From: Ruminococcaceae bacterium UBA7135
GTDB lineage: Bacteria > Bacillota > Clostridia > Oscillospirales > Ruminococcaceae
NCBI GenBank assembly: GCA_002492075.1
Contig: DKXD01000061.1
Location: 4,029 to 9,434 of the forward strand
Direction: 5' to 3'
Length of the DNA: 5,406 nucleotides
Part shown: piece by piece, positions 4,958 through 5,406 of the stretch
Layout: every line of letters starts with the position of its first letter
How positions within the stretch are numbered: the first letter of the stretch is position 1
The notes under the pieces: model-generated
What the model was told of the DNA's origin: nothing
Database searches by the model: none
The model's input: the letters and a program-made list of their open reading frames with translations, nothing else
Translations under genes and position numbers: made by a program

Positions 4958-5406
4958 CATCGTTTTTTCAGTGCGAGCAGATACTCGACGTTGCCGTCGC
5001 CGCCCGTTATCGGAGACTGTGCCGTTCCCGTTATCTCAAAACCGCACTGCGCCGCAAATTCCTTGATATCCCCGACGCTTTTCATACGCGCGCTTTCGCT
5101 GCGCACAATACCTTTTTTATTGAGATTTTGCCGCCCCGCCTCAAACTGGGGCTTGATAAGCGTGACCGCCTCGCCGCCGTTTTTCAATAACCTATACACG
5201 TGCGGAAGTATCAGCTTCAGCGAAATAAACGATACGTCAGCGCCGATAAAGTCTGCGCATTCGCCTTTGGGAAGCGAAAACTCGCGGATATCGGTCTGTT
5301 CGAGCGAAATCACCCGCTCATCAGCGCGGAGCTTCTCGTGCAGTTGACCGCGCCCCACATCCACCGCGAACACCTTCGCCGCGCCGTTTTGCAGCATACA
5401 GTCGGT
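4957..5406 (-). CDS. tlyA: TlyA-family rRNA 2'-O-methyltransferase, C-terminal part
   Basis: This is the last 149 residues of a TlyA-family protein (full length is usually about 270); the S4 RNA-binding domain, the first catalytic Lys and the start lie beyond the right edge. TlyA proteins have an FtsJ-like AdoMet-dependent methyltransferase fold; in mycobacteria and relatives TlyA 2'-O-methylates rRNA, while the older hemolysin name is kept in many annotations. Seen in the fragment: the TDC end of the AdoMet loop at the edge; VFAVDVG (12-18) with acidic Asp16 for AdoMet; ADVSFISL (56-63) with catalytic Asp57; LIKPQFEAG (83-91) with catalytic Lys85; and GNVEYLLALKK (138-148) with catalytic Glu141. 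Three of the K-D-K-E residues are therefore present, and the fourth cannot be seen. The reading frame is open to the edge, with its stop TGA at 4957-4959. It is the first visible gene of the housekeeping cluster and runs into nadK. Confidence 0.93.
   Translation of the reverse strand, partial: TDCMLQNGAAKVFAVDVGRGQLHEKLRADERVISLEQTDIREFSLPKGECADFIGADVSFISLKLILPHVYRLLKNGGEAVTLIKPQFEAGRQNLNKKGIVRSESARMKSVGDIKEFAAQCGFEITGTAQSPITGGDGNVEYLLALKKR

Overview
The window looks like a chromosomal segment of a low-to-moderate-GC Firmicute, most likely a class Clostridia gut-type anaerobe (Oscillospiraceae/Ruminococcus-like). The reasons are the tlyA-nadK-argR-recN gene order, strong AGGAG-type Shine-Dalgarno sequences 8 nt before most starts, use of TTG and GTG starts, and the AKR N-terminus. 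The taxonomic call is inference; no rRNA or other marker is present.

All six genes lie on the minus strand, so transcription runs from high to low coordinates. In that order they are: the C-terminal part of a TlyA-family rRNA methyltransferase/hemolysin (cut by the right edge); NAD kinase, coupled to tlyA by a 14-nt gap; the arginine repressor ArgR; the DNA repair ATPase RecN; an unrecognised basic 293-residue protein with a lysine run and a C-terminal cysteine cluster; and the N-terminal 106 residues of an aldo/keto reductase (cut by the left edge). The first four are a conserved Firmicutes housekeeping cluster joining ribosome modification, NADP supply, arginine control and recombinational repair. 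They are neighbours rather than a single pathway. The last two genes are probably lineage-specific cargo downstream of it.

The intergenic DNA is the unusual part. Every gap except the tlyA/nadK junction carries a palindrome. Three (352-386, 1325-1363, 3977-4017) share one architecture: a T/pyrimidine-rich left arm, a C-rich core, a short loop and a purine-rich right arm. Because the T-rich arm comes first on either strand, they do not look like intrinsic terminators. The fourth, in the 313-bp argR-recN gap, is a GC-rich island (about 3211-3372) that can fold into a four-way junction: an outer stem closing three hairpins with no unpaired base at the junction (3223-3305). Its single outer-stem mismatch becomes a G-U wobble only in RNA read in the direction of recN, so it may be a structured recN leader or a dispersed palindromic repeat.

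Three genes (nadK, the aldo/keto reductase and the unknown gene) have an in-frame ATG or GTG next to or overlapping their Shine-Dalgarno sequence. The true start is better placed 3 or 6 codons further in. I found no RNA genes, insertion sequences, CRISPR arrays or prophage genes.
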